Source: Obelidium mucronatum
Lineage: Eukaryota > Chytridiomycota > Chytridiomycetes > Chytridiales > Chytriomycetaceae
NCBI GenBank assembly: GCA_025765595.1
Contig: JAIVFH010000348.1
Coordinates: 1-25,427, forward strand
Length of the DNA stretch: 25,427 nucleotides
Direction of reading: 5' to 3'
Part shown: piece by piece, positions 9,422-17,298 of the stretch
How positions within the stretch are numbered: position 1 is the stretch's first letter
How the letters are laid out: every line of letters begins with the position of its first letter
Notes under the pieces: generated by a model
What the model saw: the letters and a program-made list of their open reading frames with translations, nothing else
What the model was told of the DNA's origin: nothing
The model's database searches: none
Made by a program: the position numbers and the translations under genes

Positions 9422-10274
9422 TTATTTTTCCTTTGACTCAAACTTTGCAGACAGTCTCTCGCGCGCACTAGCCAAATTCTTTTCCGCTTGATCAACACCA
9501 TTCGTAACGGCCCTTTCATACTGTTCGATAGCCTCTGAAAGTTTCCCCATCGAATCCAAAACAACTCCGTAATTGTACTGAACTTCTCCATCTTCTGGAT
9601 TGAGGCCCGTGGCAATCTCGTAGTGCTCCAGCGCCATTTCAGGTTTCTTGAGGAAAGTAGCGTATACATTCGCAAGGTTCACGTGTGCATCGGTTTCGGT
9701 GGGATCGATAACGAGGCAGCTCTGCCAGGCTGCTATTGCTTCCTCAGTTTTACCTGCAAAATCGTGTTTGTGTGTGAAGGTAAGTCTGTGTGAGTGTGAC
9801 AGACAAAAACGGAAAAAAGAAGACTCACCCAACGAGTAAAGGCATGTTCCAAGATTATAGTAGCTATCAGAAGAAGGGAAGTGTGTTATAGCTTCTTTAT
9901 AGGCAGCCGCAGCTCCTTCAAGGTCCTATGATGATGACAGTTCAATTTTGAACTGCGAGAGTTGCGGCATTTTTGGGGTTCTCACGTTATTGCTCCATCT
10001 CTTGGATCCTTCTTCAAATAGCTCCTTTGATTTGTTTATGCTTGCGTCTGATGGATCTTGGGTCGTATTAGCTGCTGTGGAGGCAAAGAAGCGACTATGT
10101 CTCTGAGAGAAAGCGGGTACGTCTACAACCATGACATCGATTCAGCATGATCGTGGTTGATGTTGTTTTTCTTGTTCAAATTGTCAACTCACATCGCGCG
10201 GTGATAGCGGCAGCAGGTTGTGGGATGAAGAAGCTTCTGCTCAACACAGCCCGAGAAAAGACTCTTTTCAACAT
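9422..10274 (-). CDS. Mitochondrial TPR protein, copy B of tandem pair
   Basis: The exons are 10274-10193, 10122-9986, 9925-9829 and 9753-9422, giving 215 aa with all phases consistent. Introns are 70, 60 and 75 nt with donors GTGAGT, GTGAGA and GTGAGT. The presequence MLKRVFSRAVLSRSFFIPQP is nearly the same as copy A, followed by the shared QRHSRFFA block where presequence cleavage could fall. TPR-like helices are LEGAAAAYKEAITHFPSS, KTEEAIAAWQSCLVI, AHVNLANVYATFLKKPEMA and VQYNYGVVLDSMGKLSEA, with the C-terminus KNLASARERLSAKFESKEK. The head-to-tail arrangement with about 165 nt between copies indicates tandem duplication. No enzyme domain is visible. Confidence 0.87.
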
Positions 10275-10723
10275 TTTAAACTAATGCATTTCTGAAATAC
10301 TGTATACTGTCAGAATATGACGATGTAATAACAATATCGTTGCTAATCTCATGGAATTACAGTGCTAACTTTGACAATCCGTCAACGACCCAAACGGGGG
10401 ACGAAGCCACAAACTTGGAAACGATTCTACATTCTCCAAAGTGATAACAAGTTGATCTGTCCATCACACTATGAAAATCTAAGGCGGTGTGATAGTGGTA
10501 TACTGTGTCTTCCCCTTCTGACAGTGGCGTAGGCTACGCCGGTCAAAAGTAAGAATGCGCACACTGTAGCTTTTGATCCTTTCAATCCACAGATAACAGT
10601 CAATCAATTAAATATGTCATGTCTTCAGACATCCAATGAGGATTTAATCAACGGTGAACAAGCCATCAAAAAATCTACTATTAAGAGGAGCCTCCCACGC
10701 AATTCTGCCCTCAATTAAACAAA
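10275..10723. other. Intergenic gap between divergent TPR-B and M43-A
   Basis: This 449-nt divergent promoter region has no supportable gene. It holds a short perfect hairpin, GGCGTAG-G-CTACGCC, at 10526-10540. Just before the M43-A start it holds TATTAAGAGG (10679-10688) and CAATTAAAC (10712-10720), both of which recur upstream of the M43 paralogue. Confidence 0.6.
10679..10720 (+). promoter_or_regulatory. Putative M43-A core promoter, shared with M43-B
   Basis: TATTAAGAGG and, 23 nt later, CAATTAAAC followed by an A-rich stretch directly precede the ATG at 10724. The intact paralogue has ATAAGAAGG and CAATTAAAC in the same order before its ATG. Conservation in the non-coding flank suggests either a shared core promoter or simply recent duplication. 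Confidence 0.4.
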
Positions 10724-12351
10724 ATGACGCCCGCCCTGCTACTCTTGGCATCCATTGCGTCTCTCGCTTCAGCGTATTGTGGACAAGACACTCAGCCGCT
10801 GTCAACTCGCGAACCTGTGCCTCTCCTTACCAACGACACCAGCTTCCGAGTCGCTCTTGCCGAACTGGCCGGCACTGTTCCACTCATTCCAACATGGTTC
10901 CACGTTGTTACTGACGGTGTCAACGGAGACATCTCCAACCAAGCCATCAATGATCAAATCGCTGTCCTCAACAACGACTTCACCGGCAAGTTCCAGTTCT
11001 ATCTCGAAGGAGTAACTCGCCGTGTCAATGCCAAATGGTTCGTTGCCAACGATCAAGGAGCTGCGTTTAATGACTTGTTTGACATGAAGACCACTGGCCA
11101 CAAAGGCTTCGCTGACACCCTCAACATCCACACCAGTCAACCCGCAGGGCTATTGGGTGTAGCCTCCTTCCCTTGGGATTACTCAGGCTATCCAACGTAT
11201 GACGGAATCGTCCTCAAGTACACGACTCTGCCAGGCTATCCAGGCTACAGCGGGAGAACCGCAACTCACGAGGTTGGCCACTGGTTGGGTCTTTACCATA
11301 CTTTCGAAAAGGGCTGTGATGCTGTGAACGATGCTGTTGACGATACTCCGGCGTCTGCGAATGCTTCTGGGGGTTGTCCAATTGGTCGTGATTCTTGTAC
11401 TGGCCCGAGCTTTCCTGGATTGGACCCATGTTACCAACTACATGGACTATTCCGCTGATTCCTGCTGTTACGGGTTTTACTCCGGGGCAGTATGCGCGTA
11501 TGGCGGCTTACTGGGCAAAGTATCGCGCTCCGAAAGTCACTACCACCACCACCACTACCACAACGACGACCTCCTCTACGACAACTACAACGACCACAAC
11601 GAAGCCAACGACCTCGTCTACTACAACAACTACAACGACCACAACGAAGCCAACGACCTCGTCTACTACGACAACTACAACGACGACCACAAATCCAACT
11701 ACCTCATCTACAACCACTACGACGACGACCACAAAGCCGACTACTTCATCCACGACTACCACTACGACGACAACGATTCCACCAACAACAACCACTACGA
11801 CTACGACCACAAAGCCAACAACCTTCATCTACAACTACTACCTACCACAACAACTATTCCACCAACAACAACGACTACAACGACGACCACCACATTCGTA
11901 GGAACTGTTTGCTATACAGCTTGGAGCAGTAGTCAGACATTACAACGGAGGTGCTCTCGTATCTTATGGAGGGTCCAATTACGCTGCAAACTGGTGGGCT
12001 GGATCTACTGACATTCCAGGAGCTTCTGGTGCGTGGAAGCAGTTGGAGGCGTGTGGAGGAGGTAATCAACAACAGTCCACAACTACGACAACGACTACTA
12101 CGACGAAAGCTAGTACTACCACTACTACAACTACTACTACGAAAGCAGCCACTTCAAGCAGCACTACAACTACGACAACCACAACAGTGACTCCATCCAA
12201 ATCGACGACCACTACTGCTACTACTGTTAGCGGTGGAGGTCCAGTTGTTGGGCAACCATGTACCGTTGGTGCTTCGGAATGCTCCGCTGGTATAAAGTAC
12301 TACTGCCAAGGAGGAATTTGGATCCAATGGTATGTTGGTTGCACTAGATAA
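10724..12351 (+). CDS. Secreted M43 metalloprotease with chitin-binding modules, frameshifted
   Basis: A signal peptide (MTPALLLLASIASLASA) precedes an M43 (pappalysin/cytophagalysin) peptidase domain with zinc site HEVGHWLGLYH (about residues 186-196). The Met-turn segment TNYMDYS follows, but in another frame. Downstream come a Thr-rich linker (11538-11895), a CBM5/12-like module with YNGGALVSYGG and YAANWWAGSTDIPG, a second Thr linker (12072-12228) and a Cys-rich CBM19-like tail (GQPCTVGASECSAG...YYCQGGIW). Reading it through needs four single-base corrections: an extra base at about 11429-11432, an extra T in 11475-11478, a missing base in 11821-11843 and an extra base at about 11931-11941. 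Corrected length is 542 codons. The intact paralogue at 14703-16094 shows each of these frames is the right one. This is either a recent pseudogene or assembly error. Likely role: extracellular protein and chitin-associated degradation. Confidence 0.75.
11538..11895 (+). repeat. Thr-codon minisatellite linker of M43-A
   Basis: ACN-rich coding repeats encode Thr runs broken by KPTTSS, NPTTSS or IPPTT units with a loose 39-45 nt period. Such O-glycosylated linkers separate catalytic and carbohydrate-binding domains. The repeat is expected to vary in length and is easy to mis-assemble. Confidence 0.85.
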
Positions 12352-12485
12352 GGGTTCTCTATTGTTTTTTTGTCTCTGTTTGTTCATGGCTCGTGGATCG
12401 GTTATGGTTTCTATCAATTGTTTTTTCTCGTCTTTGTGCCTTGCTGGCTTTTGTAGAATTTGTATAGAGTATACTGGATAAAAAA

Positions 12486-12491
12486 AATAAA
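12486..12491 (+). terminator. Poly(A) signal AATAAA after M43-A
   Basis: AATAAA lies 135 nt after the M43-A stop in the short convergent gap with the reductase gene. This is a motif match only. Confidence 0.4.
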
Positions 12492-12560
12492 ATCGACTTC
12501 TCGCGCTTCATGTAAGGTTTCCGATATGTTTTATTCTACGCAGTGACACAGGTATCTAGA

Positions 12561-13381
12561 TCATTCTCTGAAAGCAGCCAGTTTTTCATCATTCCAACTC
12601 AAAAACTGACCAGAAAACTCCAATCCTGCAGTCAATGACATCTTGGCGAGAATCCCCCCAGGAACATGTGGCTTCAACAAATCACCATTTTCGTATAGCT
12701 TCTTGAACTGTTCGTGTTTTTCAGCGCCCATCTCATGTACGTTTCTTTCGTTTCGAATGGTAGCTTGCATTTCAGTTTCAACAACACCCGGTCGAAATGC
12801 AAAGGACACGAGAGTTGGTTCTTCGACGGCGAAAACACTCGAGAGCATGTTCAGGGCTGCTTTGGACATGCAGTACGGACCCCAGCCCGCATATGGTCCC
12901 GCAGCCGCCCCCGAAGAGACAAACAGCATGCGACCCTGCGGCGCCTTCTTCAGCAGCGGCAGAGCCTGCGCAAACAAAAACACGCGATTAGTCAGCAAAC
13001 TCTTGTTCGCCAAGCCACCTTCTGCGCCAGCGCCAGGATGGCGACCACGTTGACGTCGAGCAGCCGGCTGACGTCAGCCGCGCCGACAGCGGCCAGGCGC
13101 GCGATCGGATCGACGCGCGCGGCGTTGAACACGACGGCGTCCAGCGATCCGCCCGCCGCCGCCACCGCCGCCGTCTGCGTCGCCGCGTGCGCCAAGTCGC
13201 CGCTCACGTAGCGGAAGCGGCCCGCGTGCGCCGCGCAGACGCGCTGCACTTCCGGCGCGTCCGCCGCCGCCGTTCGCGCCACGCCGACGACGAGTCCGCA
13301 CTGGCCGCTCGACAGCAGCGCCTCCACCGTCGCGAGTCCGATGCCGCGCGACGCGCCAGTCACAAGAACCGTCTGCTGCAT
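12561..13381 (-). CDS. Short-chain dehydrogenase, IRC24/YIR035C-like
   Basis: This NAD(P)H-dependent Rossmann-fold reductase has exons 13381-13019 and 12965-12561, a 53-nt intron (GTGGCT...GCGCAG, branch GACTAAT), and 255 aa. The cofactor motif TGASRGIG is at residues 8-15. VFNAARV stands where many SDRs have NAG. The catalytic segment is SSGAAAGPYAGWGPYCMSK with Ser, Tyr and Lys in place. The C-terminal half (RPGVVETEMQATIR, HVPGGILAKMSLTAGLEFSGQFLSWND) follows the pattern of yeast YIR035C/Irc24 benzil reductases, related to sepiapterin reductase. Exon 1 is strikingly GC- and CpG-rich with G/C-ending codons; exon 2 has ordinary composition. The substrate is unknown. Confidence 0.88.
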
Positions 13382-13493
13382 GTGGGATGCAAGTCGTTGG
13401 GCTTGGTATTTATTTAATTTTTATTCTTTCTTCAGAAAAAAGACATACACGCGAGAGGTATGACTAGGTATTCTCCCCTATCGTCATATTCTG

Positions 13494-14216
13494 TTAGTGT
13501 GCGCTTGCACGGTCTTGTCGAAATAATCCTAAAACATGGCGGAAAGGGTTTCGAGTGCATGTCTGGCTACGACCATCATTCACACTACCAGAAATCGCAG
13601 CATGCGCCTCCTTGACATGCTCCAAATCGGCAATTCCATCAAAATAATTCTTGACGGCGGGGTAATGAGTCAAATCAATCTTCAAGTATCCCGACCAGCC
13701 AAGAACAATGTACAAGTACGCGTCAACAACCGTAAAAGAATCCCCAACCCAGAACTTTCTTCCATCTGCAAGTTCAACGTCATTCAAGAACTTGAGCTTG
13801 AGTGCATACTTTTCGCGCAAGTAAGTCAAAGTTTCCTCAGACAAATTTGGCTGGAAGAGACCTCCAACCGTTCCGTGTACTTCGGATGACACGTAGGAAA
13901 GCTTGGATTGGAGAATATATCGCTCAGAGGTCCCTGCTTTCGGGCCTACAGGGGACTCGGCATTGTCAACAATCCATTCAAGGGTGGCAGCATTCTCATT
14001 CAAGAGAGTTCCGTCTTCAAGAATGATGGCTGGAACGTTTCCTTTTGGGTTGATGGCAAGGTAGTCGGCGCCTTCGTTGGGACCGGTGATGACCTTCTTG
14101 GTGTAAATGTCGGCTTGAAACGCGTTGAGTTTTGTGCCAATGATGCCAGCTTTGTGGGCGGCAATGTAGTTGGCGGCCCCGCAAGAAGTCGCAGTGTAGT
14201 AGAGCGTTGCTGGCAT
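13494..14216 (-). CDS. Glutathione S-transferase, bacterial GstA-like
   Basis: A thioredoxin-fold N-domain begins MPATLYYTATSCGAANYIA; the Ser/Cys after beta-1 would contact glutathione. It contains the cis-proline stretch GNVPAI and the glutathione-binding NENAATLEWI. The all-helical C-domain includes FWVGDSFTVVDAYLY, the usual N-capping Asp motif of GSTs. It resembles the beta/GstA-like class. The frame is open to the TAA at 13494, but an in-frame 60-nt intron (13529-13588, GTAGTG...TTTTAG) probably lies near the 3' end. That would give 220 aa ending AAISGLFRQDRASAH instead of 240 aa. Role: conjugation of electrophiles, detoxification. Confidence 0.85.
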   Translation of the reverse strand: MPATLYYTATSCGAANYIAAHKAGIIGTKLNAFQADIYTKKVITGPNEGADYLAINPKGNVPAIILEDGTLLNENAATLEWIVDNAESPVGPKAGTSERYILQSKLSYVSSEVHGTVGGLFQPNLSEETLTYLREKYALKLKFLNDVELADGRKFWVGDSFTVVDAYLYIVLGWSGYLKIDLTHYPAVKNYFDGIADLEHVKEAHAAISGSVNDGRSQTCTRNPFRHVLGLFRQDRASAH

Positions 14217-14702
14217 GCTTCAGTTAGTTTTTTAAGAGACATCTTACTGGAAGTGTCCTGCTTTTTTTATATGCGTTCACTCAACCATTCGAAATCAAGT
14301 TAATTCATTGATTACTCTCTTCGATTTGACAACATTCGAAATCAAAAAATACACAATAGTATTTAAATGGTTCGGAATTTGACAAATTTTCCATGTCAAC
14401 TCGCCGATTTGATTGGCCAACAACACAACAAAACGAGGGATATACAATAGATTTCATTCATTTCAACACTCTATAAAAAAATCTACATAAGGCACGTATA
14501 TATATGAGCAAGGAACAGGTCGGAATCGTGAAGAAAAAGAAACGCCAAAAGAGGCAAGCAAAACAAAAAAAACACCAAATCCAACTGACCAAAAGACGAA
14601 AAAAAAAAAGAACAAAAAACATCAACGAAGCAAAATCACAACAAGAATCAAACAAAACAAAACAAAACAAGCAAGCAAGCAAAATTTAACTCCTGCGCAC
14701 AA
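14217..14702. other. Gap between GST start and M43-B 3' end
   Basis: These 486 nt carry no convincing gene. Contents are a TATA-like element, two copies of CATTCGAAATCAA (14286-14298 and 14333-14345), a TATATATA stretch near 14497, and A-rich sequence (14530-14690) that is probably the 3' UTR of M43-B. The Lys/Gln-rich open frame at 14504-14689 is a consequence of the A-rich composition. Confidence 0.6.
14265..14272 (-). promoter_or_regulatory. TATA-like box of the GST gene
   Basis: ATATAAAA on the minus strand lies about 50 nt upstream of the GST start codon. This is a motif match only. Confidence 0.35.
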
Positions 14703-16094
14703 TTAACAGGTTGTGTTGTACCAAAAGATCCAGGTTGAACCTTGGCAGTAGTACATCTTGTTGGCGTAACATTGCGAAATTCCTCCGGTACATGGCTGAC
14801 CAGGAACTGGACCTCCACTGTTTGTAGTAGTAGTAGTAGTGGTAGTGGTAGTTGGCTTAGTTGTAGTTGTGGTCGTGGTAGATGTGGTTGGCTTAGTAGT
14901 TGTTGTGGTAGTTGTTGTGGTAGTACTTGTGGTTGGCTTAGTTGTAGTTGTTGTGGTAGTACTTGTAGTTGGCTTTGTTGTTGTTGTCGTGGTAGTACTT
15001 GTGGTTGGCTTCGTTGTGGTCGTCGTTGTAGTCGTGGTCGTTGGCTTTGTTGTTGTCGTTGTAGTAGTGGTAGTAGTTGTTGTCGACGGTTTGAGAACTC
15101 CACAAGGACCTTCATACTTCCAAGCGTTATTCGGGTTCGTTGGAGACGGAAGGTCTCCTTGAGACCACCACCACGTGCGATAATTGTTACCTTCGTGCGT
15201 AACGTAGGAAATGTATTCATAAACGGCGGTGGGGTTCCAAACGGTTGGGTAGCATTCAACACGGGTTCTAAGGGGACCGCGATATGTCGCGTAGACGGTC
15301 GCCAAACGGGCAAACTGGCCAGGAGTGAATTGATTCATGCAACTATCGGAACCATAGTCCATGTAATTCTGGACTGGATCTAGACCAGGAAATTGAGGGC
15401 CGGTGCACGTGTCACGATTGAGTGCGCAGTCTCTAGCGGCGCTGGCCTCTGCAGGAGTGTCATCGACATAGTCACCGGGGGACGAGCATCCACCTTCGAA
15501 GGTATGGTAGAGTCCAAGCCAGTGCCCCACTTCATGCACGGCAGTTCGCCCCAAGTTAAATGGCGCATATTCTCCTCCCGGCAAAGTAGAGTACCGCAAG
15601 TAGACCCAGTCAGCAGTTACCGTGGGTTGCCAAGGATACGCACCAACTCCTAAAAGAGGTGGTGGTGGATTACCCAAAAAGATGTTGAGTGTTCCCCAAT
15701 CTCCTCTGTGCATAGAGCCCATCCAAGATGCGAGATCAGCGTTCCCAGCAGTAGGATCCACGGTGAACAGTGTTGGGTTCAATGTTCGGGTGACTCCAGA
15801 AAGAACAAAGTTGAAATTGCCGCTGTAGTCTCTGTTCAAGACAGAGATCTGGTCGGCAATGGATCGATCCAGGACGTTGCCGCTGACGCCATCATGAAGA
15901 ACGTGGACATAGGTTTCGATTATGGGAGGTGCTGCTGCTGCAAATGCCGCAGCGTCAAGTCTGAAGGAACTTGTCTGGTTGGCAATGAAGGCTTCAATGC
16001 CTAGCTTGTCACTGAGAGGAACTTCCTTTACTCCACAGGAGGCTTGGACAAGGGAGGCGGCAAGAGTCACCAGCAGCAATCGAATAGAACGCAT
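14703..16094 (-). CDS. Secreted M43 metalloprotease with chitin-binding modules, intact
   Basis: This is an uninterrupted 463-aa protein. A signal peptide (MRSIRLLLVTLAASLVQASC) leads to an M43-type metallopeptidase domain with zinc site HEVGHWLGLYH (about residue 190), Asp-rich YVDDTPAEA, CTGPQFPGLDPVQNYMDY containing the Met-turn, and TPGQFARL. A CBM5/12-like module follows (CYPTVWNPTAVYEYISYVTHEGNNYRTWWWSQGDLP...WKYEGPC, split here for length). Then comes one Thr-rich linker with KPTT spacers, and the Cys-rich CBM19-like tail GQPCTGGISQCYANKMYYCQ ending in TTC. Domain order differs from the paralogue at 10724, which has an additional Thr linker between the peptidase and the CBM5/12 module. 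It is probably secreted and acts on protein in chitin-rich substrates. Confidence 0.9.
   Translation of the reverse strand: MRSIRLLLVTLAASLVQASCGVKEVPLSDKLGIEAFIANQTSSFRLDAAAFAAAAPPIIETYVHVLHDGVSGNVLDRSIADQISVLNRDYSGNFNFVLSGVTRTLNPTLFTVDPTAGNADLASWMGSMHRGDWGTLNIFLGNPPPPLLGVGAYPWQPTVTADWVYLRYSTLPGGEYAPFNLGRTAVHEVGHWLGLYHTFEGGCSSPGDYVDDTPAEASAARDCALNRDTCTGPQFPGLDPVQNYMDYGSDSCMNQFTPGQFARLATVYATYRGPLRTRVECYPTVWNPTAVYEYISYVTHEGNNYRTWWWSQGDLPSPTNPNNAWKYEGPCGVLKPSTTTTTTTTTTTTKPTTTTTTTTTTKPTTSTTTTTTTKPTTSTTTTTTTKPTTSTTTTTTTTTTKPTTSTTTTTTTKPTTTTTTTTTTNSGGPVPGQPCTGGISQCYANKMYYCQGSTWIFWYNTTC
14817..15087 (-). repeat. Thr-codon minisatellite linker of M43-B
   Basis: ACN-rich coding repeats with KPTT interruptions, homologous in type to the M43-A linker. 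They generate long Val-rich open frames on the opposite strand that are not genes. Confidence 0.85.
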
Positions 16095-16103
16095 TTTTTT
16101 TGT

Positions 16104-16149
16104 GTTTAATTGGTCTTGAATTCGATACAGGGGGCCGTTTCCTTCTTAT
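16104..16149 (-). promoter_or_regulatory. Putative M43-B core promoter
   Basis: On the minus strand ATAAGAAGG (16149-16141) precedes CAATTAAAC (16112-16104) and an A-rich leader before the ATG at 16094. This is the same order as upstream of M43-A. Confidence 0.4.
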
Positions 16150-16261
16150 CTAGAGCAAAGTGTCTTTTTTAATCAAAAGCAGCTTTGGCTTGATCGCAAC
16201 AAAAAAAATAACTTAAAAACATTCACATGTCACTTGTCACTTTATTTTGACTGCTGAAACA

Positions 16262-16399
16262 ATGGAATTTACCAAAGTTTTCTTACCCAAACAAACACTT
16301 TTAGGATTCGAGCGGGTCTTGTACGATGGCAACAAAATCACTCTATTGTGGCTCCGTTCATCGTCATCAAGCAAACAAGATGACGAAGGTGTGGCCTAA
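16262..16399 (+). CDS. Possible small ORF of 45 aa
   Basis: The frame runs from ATG to TAA with normal-looking composition: a hydrophobic middle (TLLGFERVLYDGNKITLLWL) and a Ser-rich tail. AATAAA follows 31 nt after the stop. I recognise no family. It may be a real microprotein, a leftover exon or chance. Confidence 0.2.
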   Translation: MEFTKVFLPKQTLLGFERVLYDGNKITLLWLRSSSSSKQDDEGVA

Positions 16400-16436
16400 C
16401 ACCACACATCCACAAATAATCAGCAATGAAAATAAA

Positions 16437-16459
16437 GGGGGGGGGGGGGGGGGGGGGGG
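16437..16459 (+). repeat. Homopolymer of 23 G
   Basis: An uninterrupted run of 23 G directly follows AATAAA. The length given is as assembled and unlikely to be exact. It could form G-quadruplexes on the plus strand. Confidence 0.9.
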
Positions 16460-17298
16460 TGTGGGGATGGTGTTTTATGAAAGAAGCACCCCTCATATGA
16501 TATGATAAAGAGTCTTTGTTGCATTTTTCACCACTTAGGAAAAAACCTATGCCCTAAAGAAGAAAGAAGTTAACAAACTATCGCAGGAGAAAGTGAGAAA
16601 ACATGAATGGGATCGATGAAAGATCATTTTGGATTTTTGAAGTTCTAAACACGTAAGGGCGTGCGCTGTAAAGCGCTCAACCCAGTGATTTCATGGGATT
16701 GACAGATTATATTCAAATTGTGTAATCTCTTCTTTCGCGGGACACAGCGGGGCAGGGGGAGTGTTAGAAAAAGAGTAAAATACCTGAAGTGTTTACACGT
16801 CAGACACAGAAATTCTCTCCGTTGACTTTGTCAGACTTGAAGAAATAAATATAAGAGACAATGGTTAGTATCGCAAGCGTTATATCACCAAGCATGTGGT
16901 GAACTGTGAAACACAAGCGATGGTCAGATTCGCCTTTACGTCACCAGATATTATAAATGAAGCAACACTGGATTTAGCAACAATATGCCAATCAACAGAG
17001 TTACTTCAGGGAAGAGCTGAGAGGGGCCTTTGCTGCTATCAACAAGTCGGGCCCAACTCAGAAACACAACTTCGACCCTCCACAGCAACAACCTCGCTGG
17101 TATGTCTACCAAAGATCTCCTCACGCCCACGTCCGTTTGTTCTCGCTCGCTGATTCGTGACTTCGAAGGATAGTGAATACCTGTGTTTTTTGCATTTTTT
17201 TGAAAGTTTCTATTTCGGGTCTTTTTCGTTTCGTTATGTAGTGTTCACATCACTTCACATTGTGGTATTTGTAACAAAAATAATAGCAGTCTTAATTA

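Larger units (their letters stand above)
16095..17298. other. 1.2-kb gene-poor region
   Basis: This is the largest gap in the window. It contains a 45-codon open frame (16262-16399), a G23 tract (16437-16459), a GCGCT-GTAA-AGCGC hairpin (16663-16676) and an 86-codon open frame without its own ATG at the start (16896-17153). None shows a recognisable domain. I see no tRNA A/B boxes. Confidence 0.55.

Noticed and set aside
11508..11828. Val-rich open frame opposite the M43-A linker (and 14839-15162 opposite M43-B)
   Set aside because: These are antisense shadows of Thr-codon repeats, with no domain and no start context.
11331..12011. His/Asn/Asp/Tyr-rich open frame over the M43-A linker
   Set aside because: It is the Thr linker read in another frame. 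Only its parts before and after the linker belong to M43-A, through the frame breaks.
13019..13381. Bacterial horizontal transfer of the GC-rich reductase exon
   Set aside because: The gene continues across a normal short intron into an exon of local composition, and the protein resembles fungal Irc24-type reductases.
14504..14689. Lys/Gln-rich 61-codon open frame
   Set aside because: It lies in A-rich sequence that is probably the 3' UTR of M43-B; the composition explains the open frame.
16290..16700. tRNA-like segments (GGATTCGAGC and the GCGCT hairpin)
   Set aside because: No complete A box, B box and acceptor stem combination could be found.
16896..17153. 86-codon open frame in the gene-poor gap
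   Set aside because: It has no ATG at its start, no recognisable motif and no splice partner that I could support.
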